In this document: one piece after another, positions 8,024 to 17,290 of the stretch | How the letters are laid out: every line of letters starts with the position of its first letter | Numbering within the stretch: the stretch's first letter is position 1 | DNA from: CAZWAP01 sp964632005 | GTDB lineage: Bacteria > Planctomycetota > Phycisphaerae > Sedimentisphaerales > Anaerobacaceae | Reading direction: 5' to 3' | Assembly (NCBI GenBank): GCA_964632005.1 | Contig: CAZWAP010000010.1 | Span: 1 to 64,000 of the forward strand | Length of the DNA stretch: 64,000 bases | Made by a program: the position numbers and the translations under genes | The notes under the pieces: model-generated | Database searches by the model: none | What the model was told of the DNA's origin: nothing | The model's input: the letters and a program-made list of their open reading frames with translations, nothing else

Positions 8024-9841
8024 ATGACCCGACGGGCTGTCACAATCACGGTTATGCTGATCGCATTGGTGTTCATAAGCAGCGGCTCGACCGCGTGGGC
8101 CCTCGTACTGGCCGAGGCCGGCGGGGCACGTGGTGTCATCGTCGTCGCAAGCGATGCCATCGAGGCCGAAAAGCACGCCGCGGCGGAACTTGCTTCCTTC
8201 CTCGGGCAGATCGTGGGCGACAAGTTCGAGGTCCACGTGGTGCCTGGCGGCTCTGCCGCGGCCCTTCCGGCGGATGTTAGCTGGCTGCTTGTGGGTCCTG
8301 ATGCTGCAAGGTTTGCCGAGCCGAACTTCACAACCACCGGCCTGGGCACCGACGGGATAGTGCTGCGGACCGCCGGTAAAGACCTTATAGTCGCCGGCGG
8401 CCGGCCTCGCGGGACACTCTACGCGGTCTACACCCTGCTCGAGGATTATCTCGGCTGCCGCTGGTGGTCCTCGAAGGTCAGCAGGATCCCTCGAAGAGAC
8501 ACCATAGAGATCCGGTGCCTGGACGTCCGCTACGTGCCGCGGTTTGAATATCGCGAGCCTTTCTGGACGGACGCATTCGACGGCGACTGGGCCGTGCGCA
8601 ACAAGTGCAACGGGCATGCCGCCAGACTCGATGCGAAGCGGGGCGGCAAATACGTTTACGAGGGATTCGTACACACTTTTTATCGCCTGATCCCGCCGGC
8701 TAAGTATTTCAAAGATCATCCCGAGTGGTTCAGCCTGATAAACGGCAAGCGAACGTACCAGCGAGCCCAGCTATGTCTGACCAACGAACAGATGCGTGCG
8801 GAGCTTGTCAAAAACCTCAAGGCGGCCCTCAGGCGGAATCCCGCTGCCAGGATCGCGTCGGTCTCCCAGAACGACTGGCACGGCAACTGCCAGTGCCCGA
8901 GGTGTGCCGCAATCGAAAAGGCTGAGGGGAGTCCCGCGGGCCTGATGCTTCGCTTCGTCAATGCCGTGGCGGAGGAGATCGAGCAGGAATTCCCCCGTGT
9001 AGCCATCAGCACGCTGGCCTACCAGTACACGCGCAAGCCGCCCAAGCTTACCAGGCCGCGAGACAACGTCATCGTCCGGCTGTGCAGCATCGAGTGCTCG
9101 TTCAGCAGGCCGCTGGCTGACGAACGCAACAAGGCATTCCGCGACGACATCGTCGGCTGGTCGAAGATATGCGACCGCCTTTACATCTGGGACTACACCA
9201 CCAACTTTCGGCATCACGTGATGCCGCATCCGAATCTCCGCGTGCTGGGTCCGAACATAAAGTTTTTCGCGGACCACAACGTCAAAGGCATCTTCGAGCA
9301 GGGGGCCTACGGCACCTACGGGGCGGAAATGGCCGAGTTGCGGGCGTGGGTGCTGGCGAAACTGCTGTGGGACCCAAGCAGGGATGGAGCGGCGCTGATA
9401 GATGAATTCCTCGCGGGTTATTATGGACCTGCCGGGCCGTATATAAAGAAATATCTGGAGGTTACGCATAACGCCGTCGAGGCGGCCGGCGACTGGCTGG
9501 GGTGTTTTTCCCCTCACACGGCGAAATTTCTCTCGTTCGAAACGCTTGCCAGGGCCTGGAGTTATCTCGAGGCCGCCGAGCAGGCCGTCCGTGACGACCC
9601 GGACCTGTTGTTCCGCGTTGAGGTCGCCCAGTTGCCGGTTATGTACGTTTTCATGATGCGCTGGGCGGAGATGCGTTCTGCGGCCGAGGCCAGCGGCGCC
9701 GACTGGCCTATGCCCGAGGATATCGACGATGTTTACAAACGCTTCGTCAGGATCGCCGAGAAAAAGAAGATCACCCGCCTGAGTGAATGGAGAGAAGGTT
9801 ACGGGCCCTTGCAAGACGCCCTCAAGAAAGCAAAGAAATAA
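8024..9841 (+). CDS. DUF4838 domain-containing secreted protein (glycoside hydrolase-like)
   Basis: 605 residues with a signal peptide (MTRRAVTITVMLIALVFI...STAWA). The N-terminal alpha/beta domain (about residues 35-160; AAAELASFLGQIVGDKF, LIVAGGRPRGTLYAVYTLLEDYLGCRWW) resembles domains found in front of GH20/GH67-type enzymes. The rest matches the DUF4838 family (HTFYRLIPPAKYFKDHPEWF, SVSQNDWHGNCQCPRC, GIFEQGAYGTYG). No reaction is firmly assigned to DUF4838; a role in cleaving acidic or sulfated sugars is inferred from the flanking sulfatase. AAGGGAA lies 7 bases before the ATG. The CxCPRC pair could bind metal. It lies between the sulfatase and the DUF5060 protein. Confidence 0.82.
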   Translation: MTRRAVTITVMLIALVFISSGSTAWALVLAEAGGARGVIVVASDAIEAEKHAAAELASFLGQIVGDKFEVHVVPGGSAAALPADVSWLLVGPDAARFAEPNFTTTGLGTDGIVLRTAGKDLIVAGGRPRGTLYAVYTLLEDYLGCRWWSSKVSRIPRRDTIEIRCLDVRYVPRFEYREPFWTDAFDGDWAVRNKCNGHAARLDAKRGGKYVYEGFVHTFYRLIPPAKYFKDHPEWFSLINGKRTYQRAQLCLTNEQMRAELVKNLKAALRRNPAARIASVSQNDWHGNCQCPRCAAIEKAEGSPAGLMLRFVNAVAEEIEQEFPRVAISTLAYQYTRKPPKLTRPRDNVIVRLCSIECSFSRPLADERNKAFRDDIVGWSKICDRLYIWDYTTNFRHHVMPHPNLRVLGPNIKFFADHNVKGIFEQGAYGTYGAEMAELRAWVLAKLLWDPSRDGAALIDEFLAGYYGPAGPYIKKYLEVTHNAVEAAGDWLGCFSPHTAKFLSFETLARAWSYLEAAEQAVRDDPDLLFRVEVAQLPVMYVFMMRWAEMRSAAEASGADWPMPEDIDDVYKRFVRIAEKKKITRLSEWREGYGPLQDALKKAKK

Positions 9842-9917
9842 TGCGACGATCCCCCAACAACCCACAGCAGGCCGACCGGCAGATCAAGCGGGTGGTTTAT
9901 CAAGGAGTACTACCCGG

Positions 9918-11738
9918 ATGAAACCCAACCATGCAGGCATTCTGCCGGCGATATGCATTCTGATCGGGCTTTCCGGCACTGTCTGTCACGCCGCAGGGCC
10001 GGCCGAGATATCCGGCGAGCTGAAGAAATGGCACAACGTCATACTCACCTTCGCCGGCCCGCAGAGCTCCGAGGATGCAACGCCAAACCCGTTTCTCGAC
10101 TACCGCCTCAGTGTGACCTTCGCCAGGGGCGACAGGCGGTACATCGTGGCCGGTTACTACGCCGCGGACGGCAACGCCGCGCAGACCGGCGCAACGGCCG
10201 GCAACAAGTGGCGGGTCCACTTTGTCCCCGACGAGGAGGGTAGATGGTCGTACGTCGCATCGTTCCGGGCCGGCAAAGAGGTCGCCCTGACTGATGAGCC
10301 CGCGGCGGGAAGGCCGGTGGCGTTTGACGGGGTGAGGGGGAGTTTTTTTGTCGGGCCGACCGACAAGACCGGCCGGGACCACCGTGCAAAAGGGCTGCTT
10401 AGATACGTTGGCAAGCGTTACCTCCAGTTTGCCGAGACCGGCGAGTATTTTCTCAAGGCCGGCGCCGACAGCCCGGAAAACTTCCTTGCTTACGCAGATT
10501 TCGACGGGACGTTCGACACCGGTGGTAACGGGCGGCGGGGAGAGGCTTCCGGGGGAAAATTCCTGCACCGTTATGCCCCTCATCTGCGCGACTTCAGAGC
10601 CGGTGATCCGGCCTGGAGAGGCGGCAGGGGCAAAGGCATCATCGGTGCGCTCAACTACCTGGCCTCAAAGGGGATGAACAGCGTTTACCTGATCACCTAC
10701 AACATCGACGGCGGGGACGGAAAAGACGTCTGGCCCTGGACAGGGCCCAACGAGAGGTATCGTTTCGACTGCAGCAAGCTCGACCAGTGGGAAATTGTCT
10801 TCTCACATATGGACAGGCTCGGCCTGATGATGCACGTAGTGACCCAGGAAGAAGAAAACGACCAGGGGCTCGACGGCGGTGAACTCGGGGGGCAACGCAG
10901 ACTCTATTACCGCGAATTGGTGTCGCGCTTCGCGCACCACCTGGCGCTGGCGTGGAACCTCGGCGAGGAAAACAGTAACACGGCCGCCCAGAGAAAGGCT
11001 TTTTGCAGGTACATCAAGGAGCTCGACCCCTATGACCACCCCATCGTCTGCCACAGCTTCCCCGGAAAGTACGACGAGGTGTACACCCCTCTGCTTGGCT
11101 ATGAATACTTCGACGGTCCCTCCCTGCAAACCAACGACACGCACAACCAGACCATCAAGTGGGTGGACCGCTCATGGCGGTCAGGCCGACCGTGGGTCGT
11201 ATGCCTCGACGAAATCGGCCCGGCGCATACCGGCGTCAAGCCGGACCAAGAGGACTACTGGCACGACGCGGTCCGACAAGAACACCTCTGGGCCAACCTG
11301 ATGGCCGGCGGCGCGGGCGTCGAATGGTACTTCGGATACAAGTTCCCCGATAACGACCTGGACTGCGAGAACTGGCGAAGCCGGGACCACCTCTGGGACC
11401 TCACCCGTTATGCACTGGCGTTCTTCCACGACCATTTGCCCTTCACCGAAATGCGCCACCACGACGAGCTGACCAGCGTGCCCGACGACTACTGCTTCGC
11501 CAAGCCCGGGCAAATCTACGCCATATACCTGCCCTGCGGCGGGACAACGCACCTCGACCTGGGTGACAGCGGGGCCTCTTTCGCTGTCCGCTGGTTCAAT
11601 CCCCGCACTGGTGGACCGCTGCGAACAGGTAGCGTTGCTGTGGTCAAAGGGCCCGGTGCGGTCTCCATCGGCGAGCCGCCGAACGACCCGAAAAAGGACT
11701 GGGTAGCGCTGGTGCGCGTCTCGCGTTCGAGTCGATAA
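9918..11738 (+). CDS. DUF5060 / putative collagen-binding domain protein (glycoside hydrolase-like)
   Basis: 606 residues with a signal peptide (ICILIGLSGTVCHAAG). Residues about 25-120 form a DUF5060 beta-sandwich (KKWHNVILTFAGPQ, NPFLDYRLSVTF, WRVHFVPDEEGRWSY). The middle is a TIM-barrel-like part related to GH5 and DUF4038 enzymes: LAWNLGEENSN and VVCLDEIGP could supply the two acidic catalytic residues. The C-terminal part (IYAIYLPCGGTTHLDL, VRWFNPRTGG) matches the putative collagen-binding C-terminal domain common in this group. The ATG at 9918 is chosen because AAGGAG lies 10 bases before it and the signal peptide starts there; an upstream in-frame ATG at 9783 lies inside the DUF4838 gene. 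The substrate is unknown. It ends the glycan operon. Confidence 0.8.
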   Translation: MKPNHAGILPAICILIGLSGTVCHAAGPAEISGELKKWHNVILTFAGPQSSEDATPNPFLDYRLSVTFARGDRRYIVAGYYAADGNAAQTGATAGNKWRVHFVPDEEGRWSYVASFRAGKEVALTDEPAAGRPVAFDGVRGSFFVGPTDKTGRDHRAKGLLRYVGKRYLQFAETGEYFLKAGADSPENFLAYADFDGTFDTGGNGRRGEASGGKFLHRYAPHLRDFRAGDPAWRGGRGKGIIGALNYLASKGMNSVYLITYNIDGGDGKDVWPWTGPNERYRFDCSKLDQWEIVFSHMDRLGLMMHVVTQEEENDQGLDGGELGGQRRLYYRELVSRFAHHLALAWNLGEENSNTAAQRKAFCRYIKELDPYDHPIVCHSFPGKYDEVYTPLLGYEYFDGPSLQTNDTHNQTIKWVDRSWRSGRPWVVCLDEIGPAHTGVKPDQEDYWHDAVRQEHLWANLMAGGAGVEWYFGYKFPDNDLDCENWRSRDHLWDLTRYALAFFHDHLPFTEMRHHDELTSVPDDYCFAKPGQIYAIYLPCGGTTHLDLGDSGASFAVRWFNPRTGGPLRTGSVAVVKGPGAVSIGEPPNDPKKDWVALVRVSRSSR

Positions 11739-11808
11739 GCGGCTGCTGGTGGGTCGGTTAGGCGGTCGGGCGTCGTCGCGGCGGCAGGGCGGCGGGCAGC
11801 TATCGGCC

Positions 11809-12378
11809 TTAGTCGAGGTTTCTTCTGACGACCGCAGCGGCCGCGATTGTCCTCGAGAGGTCCCCGCTCGAGACGGTGATGGCGATCTGGACACTCCTTA
11901 CCTTGGTAATACCGCCATCGGTAACGACATTCCTGGTGAACCTCAGCGCATCGACGTTTGTGCACAGGGCGTAGTCATCGTCGGCGGTGTCGTCGTTGGT
12001 GATCAGGTAGAGTGTGCGGTCGGCGTCGCTGTAGCGGTACGTGATGTTTTGGCCGTCGGCCGTTATAAAGGTGCATTCGTTGGAGGGCGTGTTTGGGTCG
12101 ACGGCGGTGGCCGTGCGGAGCTGAGCGGTGATGCGGAACAGGGCCTGCCGAGCGCTGTTGACCGCCTTGAAGATGTCCTCGTTTTCGCGGTAGTTCATTA
12201 TCGATGCCTGGAAGGCCAGCGCCACGGCGGTCAGCAGCACGGCGGTGATCACCAGGGCGAGCAGTAGCTCCACGAGGGTAAAGCCCGCGGGTCTCGGCGC
12301 AGTGGTTGCCCGGCGATTTATATCGCCCCTTTGGACAGGGCGGTTGGAGCCGGCAGCGTTGTACAGTGTGCATCGCAT
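11809..12378 (-). CDS. prepilin-type pseudopilin, GspJ-like
   Basis: A 189-residue minor pseudopilin candidate of the type II secretion/type IV pilus system. The prepilin cleavage site is RPAG/FTLVELLLALV followed by a 20-residue hydrophobic helix. The 32-residue leader before the Gly-Phe site is unusually long, so a later non-ATG start is possible; no Shine-Dalgarno sequence supports the ATG at 12378. The globular part (YRENEDIFKAVNSARQALFRI, TYRYSDADRTLYL) fits the GspJ/PulJ pattern. Last gene of the platform cluster. Its stop faces the DUF5060 gene. Confidence 0.75.
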   Translation of the reverse strand: MRCTLYNAAGSNRPVQRGDINRRATTAPRPAGFTLVELLLALVITAVLLTAVALAFQASIMNYRENEDIFKAVNSARQALFRITAQLRTATAVDPNTPSNECTFITADGQNITYRYSDADRTLYLITNDDTADDDYALCTNVDALRFTRNVVTDGGITKVRSVQIAITVSSGDLSRTIAAAAVVRRNLD

Positions 12379-12515
12379 ATTGCGTCTGGTTTTATTGCGG
12401 TGATAATCGGCTCGGCCTTATCACGGGGCACTTTGAACCCGGGGCCGCAGCCGAATATCTATGGACTCTAAACAGTTAGTCCGTTGTCTGGCAGAAATAC
12501 TTCTGTAGGTCCTCT

Positions 12516-12992
12516 TCAGCGCCGCGCGCGGATCCAGCTTGCGGAGGTGATTTCGGTCGAGTTCCGAAGGACCCGCACGGTGACGCGCACGAATTCGCTG
12601 CCGTGGTCTTCGACCACCAGTGCGAAATTTGACGGATTGACATTTTCGACGGTGACCTGCTGGGTAAACGCGGCGAAATCGGCCAGTGTGGTTCTGTCGG
12701 CGGCGATGGGCGGGCAGAAAGTTGCGCCGTCGAAGTCGTCCAGGTCGTCGTAGTCTGCGAGGCTTGTTTCTTCGGGCCCGAAGCTGCGCGTCTTGGGCTC
12801 CGGGTCAACCACGGGCAGCGCTGCGGTCAGCTCTCGGATCTGCTCGAGCAGGAACTCCGCGGTCGAGAGCGTGGCGCCGGCGCCGTTGGACCTGGTAAAA
12901 GAGCCGTTGGCGGCGACGAGCGATGCGATCGCCAGTCCCACCAGCGTTACCGCCAGCATCGCCTCAATCAGCGAAAAGCCCTGTCTTTTCAT
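12516..12992 (-). CDS. prepilin-type pseudopilin, GspI/PilV-like
   Basis: 158 residues beginning MKRQG/FSLIEAMLAVTLVGLAI, a class III prepilin signal with the short leader of a standard pseudopilin, cleaved by a prepilin peptidase that is not encoded here. The length and the position between the GspF and GspJ genes suggest GspI or PilV. The C-terminal part (NFALVVEDHGSEFVRVTVRVL) looks like the usual beta-sheet head. A strong AAAGGAGG lies 8 bases before the ATG at 12992. The gap to the GspJ-like gene is 137 bp. Confidence 0.8.
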   Translation of the reverse strand: MKRQGFSLIEAMLAVTLVGLAIASLVAANGSFTRSNGAGATLSTAEFLLEQIRELTAALPVVDPEPKTRSFGPEETSLADYDDLDDFDGATFCPPIAADRTTLADFAAFTQQVTVENVNPSNFALVVEDHGSEFVRVTVRVLRNSTEITSASWIRARR

Positions 12993-13045
12993 CTTGCCGT
13001 CCTCCTTTCGCCGGGATTGGTTGTTCTGGTCGGGCGATACTTCTG

Positions 13046-14269
13046 CTACTTGCCCATTACAACGCTGGACATCTTGAAGATGGGCAGAATTATGCTCATC
13101 GCAATGAAGCCGACCACGACGCCCATAACGCAGATCATAATGGGCTCTATCATCGAGGTGACGGTCTTTATGACGGTCTTGAGCTCCCTTGCGTAGTAAT
13201 TGGAGACGTCGTGGAGGACGTCGCCCATTGTGCCGGAGTCTTCGCCGCTGCGAATCATCTGGACGACGTTTGGCGGCATCAGGTCATACTGGGCAAGGCT
13301 CGAGGCGATCTTTTTTCCCTGCCGGACTTCCTCGTGGACGCCGAGCCACATCGCTTTATAGAGGACATTTCCAGCGATCTGGGCCGTTATCGAGATGGTA
13401 TTGAGGATGGGGACGCCGGCGCGTATGAGGACGCCCATCGTGTGCAGGCTCCTGGTGATATAAAGGCTACGGCAGAGCGTTCTTATCAGGGGGAGCCTCA
13501 GCTTGGTTTTGTCCCACCAACGTCTTCCGCCGGGGGTTGAGATGAAGTGCCAGAAACCCCATATCAAGGCCCCGACAGCGGGGACTATGAGATACCAGTA
13601 ACCGCGCAGAAAGGCACTGCTGGCCATCAAGGCCTTCGTTGGCCTTGGCAGCAGGTGCTCTTTGCCTGCGAAAATGGCGGTGAACCTCGGCAGTACAAAA
13701 CACAGCAGGAAGATAGTCACCGAGACGGCCATAACGGCGATTATGATCGGGTAGACCATCGCGCCTTTAACCTGCGAGCGGGTCTCGGCTTCTGCATCGA
13801 GGTACTCGGCCAGCTTTTGGAGCATCGAGCTGAGCGAGCCGGAGACCTCGGCGGCCGCGACCATATTTATGTAAAGCTCGCTGAATACCTGCGGGTGCTC
13901 TGCGAGGGCCTGGGAGAAGCTCTGCCCGGCTTCGATGCGATTTTTGAGGTCCATTATGATGGACTTGAACTTCTGGTTGGTGTTCTGGTTGGCGATGGAT
14001 TCGAGGGAATCCTGGAGACTGATGCCCGCGCGGACCATTACGGCCAGCTGGTTTGTAAAGGCAAGGATGTCTTTTCTGCTCGGGCCGAATTCCACCCTGA
14101 CATTCGCCACATTTTTCCAGCCGGCGTGCTTGGATGCGGCTGGGTGTGCGGAGTCGCGGGGCGGGACGGTTGTGGTGGGGTGGCGCGGCCCGTTCTCTGA
14201 AGACTGCGAGCTGCCGGTAGTCTGAGCAACGGCGGTGGCGCCCTGTTTCTGTGAAAATTCCTCGTACAT
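13046..14269 (-). CDS. gspF: inner-membrane platform protein GspF/PilC
   Basis: Polytopic platform protein that couples the cytoplasmic ATPases to the pseudopilus. 407 residues with two repeated GspF domains. The first has FTNQLAVMVRAGISLQDSLESIA and the second TRSLHTMGVLIRAGVPILNTI. Hydrophobic segments lie at about residues 170-200, 220-240 and 375-400. About 60 Ser/Thr/Pro/Gln-rich residues precede the first domain, an N-terminal extension not present in typical GspF. AGG lies 10 bases before the ATG. The stop of pilT is 11 bp upstream, so the two genes are probably cotranscribed. Confidence 0.93.
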   Translation of the reverse strand: MYEEFSQKQGATAVAQTTGSSQSSENGPRHPTTTVPPRDSAHPAASKHAGWKNVANVRVEFGPSRKDILAFTNQLAVMVRAGISLQDSLESIANQNTNQKFKSIIMDLKNRIEAGQSFSQALAEHPQVFSELYINMVAAAEVSGSLSSMLQKLAEYLDAEAETRSQVKGAMVYPIIIAVMAVSVTIFLLCFVLPRFTAIFAGKEHLLPRPTKALMASSAFLRGYWYLIVPAVGALIWGFWHFISTPGGRRWWDKTKLRLPLIRTLCRSLYITRSLHTMGVLIRAGVPILNTISITAQIAGNVLYKAMWLGVHEEVRQGKKIASSLAQYDLMPPNVVQMIRSGEDSGTMGDVLHDVSNYYARELKTVIKTVTSMIEPIMICVMGVVVGFIAMSIILPIFKMSSVVMGK

Positions 14270-14280
14270 AGTGACGGACC

Positions 14281-15390
14281 TCAGGTTTCTGCGCCAACTG
14301 TTTGCGGCCGCTGGACCATTTCAACGTTATCGAGTGGTGTCAGGATTTTCTCCATCTTGCCCGGGTTGCTCGATCGGTTTATGGCCTCTTCTCTATCTAT
14401 GTATCCTTTGAAATACATTTCCGCGATGCTGGTATCGAGGTTCTGCATACCGAGTCTTCGGGAGGTTTCGATGATGTTGGGTATTTCGTAGATTCTGTTT
14501 TCGCGGATGCAGTTTCTTGCGGCGGAGGTGCAGAGCAGTATTTCGGTGCAGGGCACCATTCCCGGTTGATCGATCCGTCTGAAAAGCGTCTGGGAGATGA
14601 CCGCCTGGAGGGTATTTGCGAGCATTGTTCGGATCTGATTCTGCTGGGCGGCGGGGTAGATGTCGATTATGCGTTCGATGGTCTGGGAGGCGTTTATGGT
14701 GTGGAGCGTGCTGAAGACCAAGTGGCCGGTTTCTGCGGCGGTGATGGTGAAGCTTGTGGTTTCGAGGTCTCTCATTTCGCCGACCATGATGATGTCCGGG
14801 TCCTGTCTGAGGACGTGCCTCAGTCCGGAGGCGAAGGCCGGGCAGTCGGAGCCGATTTCGCGTTGCTCGATCATACTTTTTTCGTTCTCTATCATATATT
14901 CTATGGGGTCTTCGAGCGTTATGATTCGCTTGCGGTACTTCTTGTTTATTTCGCCTATCATCGCGGCGAGGGTGGTACTCTTTCCTGAGCCGGTATGGCC
15001 GGTCACCAGCACCAGTCCTCTGGGCAGGTCGGTGAGCTCTTTTACGATTGGCGGCAGGTGGAGCTCGTCGAGGTTGAAGACCTGGTTGGGGATAACCCTG
15101 AAGGAGATTGCGATCGTGTCGCGCTGGATGTGGGCGTTGACGCGGAATCTCGTGCCGTCGTCGATGCTGGTGGAGAAGTCGAGATCTTTTTTTTCGAGGA
15201 ACGTCTTGAACCTCTCGGGCCCGACCATCGCGACGAGCATTTCCTTGGCATCTTCGTCGGTAATGGGCGGCACGTCGAGATCGATCAGCTCGGTATTTTT
15301 GCGCAGGACAGGTGGCATACCGACGTTGATGTGGACGTCGCTGGCCTCATTTTCGATTGCAGTTGCGAGGATAATCTTGATATCGACCAT
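14281..15390 (-). CDS. pilT: twitching-motility type ATPase PilT
   Basis: Hexameric retraction ATPase. 369 residues from the ATG at 15390, preferred because it gives the usual PilT start (MVDIKIILATAIENEASDVH) and AAGGG precedes it; an ATG at 15435 overlapping the gspE stop is the alternative. It has Walker A GHTGSGKST, Asp box IITLEDPIEY, Walker B DPDIIMVGEMRD and His box FSTLHT. Near the end, SAARNCIREN closely matches the AIRNLIRE motif needed for PilT retraction. Its presence beside gspE argues for a retractable pilus rather than a pure secretion pseudopilus. Confidence 0.92.
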   Translation of the reverse strand: MVDIKIILATAIENEASDVHINVGMPPVLRKNTELIDLDVPPITDEDAKEMLVAMVGPERFKTFLEKKDLDFSTSIDDGTRFRVNAHIQRDTIAISFRVIPNQVFNLDELHLPPIVKELTDLPRGLVLVTGHTGSGKSTTLAAMIGEINKKYRKRIITLEDPIEYMIENEKSMIEQREIGSDCPAFASGLRHVLRQDPDIIMVGEMRDLETTSFTITAAETGHLVFSTLHTINASQTIERIIDIYPAAQQNQIRTMLANTLQAVISQTLFRRIDQPGMVPCTEILLCTSAARNCIRENRIYEIPNIIETSRRLGMQNLDTSIAEMYFKGYIDREEAINRSSNPGKMEKILTPLDNVEMVQRPQTVGAET

Positions 15391-15424
15391 TTGATTTACC
15401 CTTCCAGCGTTTTGCGATGTCGTC

Positions 15425-17290
15425 TTAGGCGACATTCTCTTCAAAGACTTCGTCTTCGTTTCTTCCGTAGATTTCGGTGACCCTGAGGACCTCTTCGACG
15501 GTTGTCAGGCCTTGCTTTACCTTGAGCATTCCGTCGTCGAAGAGGCTTGGTCGGCCGCTTTCGTGAAACACCCTTCGCATATTGCTGACCGAGGGGTCCT
15601 TGTTGATCATATCCCTGAAGTTATCGTCTATTACGAGGAACTCGTAGATTCCGATCCGTCCGAGATAGCCGGAGCCCCGGCAGGCGTCGCAGCCCTTGCC
15701 GTGAAAGAGCTGGTCCGGTGCGATGTCGGCCCGCTGCACGTATTTGGCCATATGCTCGGCGAGCTGGTAAGGCTCTTTGCACTTGGGGCAGATCTTTCTG
15801 ACCAGCCGCTGGGCCAGGACGGCGTTGAGCGAGGCGGCTATCAGGTAAGCGTCTATGCCGATGTTCACAAGCCTTGTGATACTGCTGGCGGCGTCGTTTG
15901 TGTGGAGGGTGGAGAGGACCAGGTGGCCGGTAAGGGCGGCCTGGATGGCTATTCGAGCGGTTTCGTTGTCGCGGATCTCGCCGATCATAATTACGTCGGG
16001 GTCCTGCCGGAGCAGGCTCCTCAGGGCGGTGGCAAAATCCAGGCCGATTTTTTCGTTGGTCTGGACCTGATTGCAGAAGTCCAGCTCGTATTCGACGGGG
16101 TCCTCGACGGTTGATATATTGAGCTTTTCGCCGTCCATCTGGCACAGGGCCGAGTAGAGCGTGGTACTTTTGCCCGAGCCGGTAGGGCCGGTAACGAGCA
16201 TAATGCCGTGTGGAAGTGCGATCTGTTCCTTGAAGGCCTGCATAACTTCGGGCTCCATTCCCAGCTGGTCGAGGCCGCGCAGGATGGATTTGCTGTCGAG
16301 AACACGAATGACGACTTTTTCGCCGTGGCTTGTGGGCAGGGTGGATATTCGCAGGTCGACGGTCCTTCCGCCGACGATGACCGAGATCTTTCCGTCCTGC
16401 GGGAGGCGCCTTTCGGAGATGTCGAGGTTCGCCATAATCTTGATACGCGAGACGATGGCGGGGTGCATCTTTATGGGCGACTGCATTGTCTCGAAGAGTA
16501 CGCCGTCGATTCTGTATCTGGTCTTCATATACTTTTCTTTGGGCTCTATATGGATGTCACTGGCGCCCTCGCGTATTGCGTTGCTGATGACGTAGTTGAC
16601 GAACTTGATGACGGGCGACTGGCCCGCCATTCTTTCGAGGTCTTCCGATTCTTCCTGCTCATCCTGGACGACCTCGACGTCGGTCATATCGGAGATTATC
16701 TCGTCGAGATCGTAATCGACCTTCTCGCCCTGAAGGGCGTTGCAGACATCTTCGATGTCCTCCCGGCTGCACAGTACGGTGCGCACGTCCATCTGGGTCT
16801 GCCTTTTGATATCCTCGATGGCGAAGATATTGGCCGGCTCACTCGTGGCGACGACGAGCGTGCCCTGTTCTATTGCAACCGGACAGACGGAGGTGTTTCT
16901 TATGTATTCCGGGTCGAGCTTGCGGAAGACCTCGGGGTCCACGTCTTCCGGCCTGATCGTTCGAAAGTCCATATCGTAGAGCCGGGCCTTGGCCGCAAGG
17001 ATGTCGCTCCGTTCGACGAGGCCTGATTTGGCCGTCAACTCCTCGACATCCGCGGCGGGGTTGTCCTTCTCCTGGCTGCGGAGCCTGGCGTGCTGCTCTG
17101 CGTCGATCTTTCCCATATCGAGCAGGACGTCCACGATATCGTAGACGTGCGATTCGCCGGCCCTCTCCGGCGAGTAAACTTCGCTGAGCCCGAGCACACC
17201 CTCGTCGGTCTGGTTGTCCCATACAGGCTGGAGGGAGTCCGGGGGCTGGGTCGAGTCGTCCCTATTTCCAAATGGAAGGCGTAGTTTCAT
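15425..17290 (-). CDS. gspE: type II secretion / type IV pilus assembly ATPase GspE/PilB
   Basis: Assembly ATPase that powers pilus or pseudopilus extension. 621 residues. An N-terminal MshEN (GspE N1) module is seen at about residues 45-195 (LLDMGKIDAEQHARLRSQ, VEQGTL-type strands). The ATPase core has Walker A GPTGSGKST near residue 370, Walker B DPDVIMIGEIRD and His box LSTLHT. The zinc-binding CPKC...CDAC tetracysteine insert typical of GspE/PilB is intact. Its ATG overlaps the preceding gene's stop as ATGA (17287-17290), implying translational coupling with the PilP-like gene. Confidence 0.94.
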   Translation of the reverse strand: MKLRLPFGNRDDSTQPPDSLQPVWDNQTDEGVLGLSEVYSPERAGESHVYDIVDVLLDMGKIDAEQHARLRSQEKDNPAADVEELTAKSGLVERSDILAAKARLYDMDFRTIRPEDVDPEVFRKLDPEYIRNTSVCPVAIEQGTLVVATSEPANIFAIEDIKRQTQMDVRTVLCSREDIEDVCNALQGEKVDYDLDEIISDMTDVEVVQDEQEESEDLERMAGQSPVIKFVNYVISNAIREGASDIHIEPKEKYMKTRYRIDGVLFETMQSPIKMHPAIVSRIKIMANLDISERRLPQDGKISVIVGGRTVDLRISTLPTSHGEKVVIRVLDSKSILRGLDQLGMEPEVMQAFKEQIALPHGIMLVTGPTGSGKSTTLYSALCQMDGEKLNISTVEDPVEYELDFCNQVQTNEKIGLDFATALRSLLRQDPDVIMIGEIRDNETARIAIQAALTGHLVLSTLHTNDAASSITRLVNIGIDAYLIAASLNAVLAQRLVRKICPKCKEPYQLAEHMAKYVQRADIAPDQLFHGKGCDACRGSGYLGRIGIYEFLVIDDNFRDMINKDPSVSNMRRVFHESGRPSLFDDGMLKVKQGLTTVEEVLRVTEIYGRNEDEVFEENVA

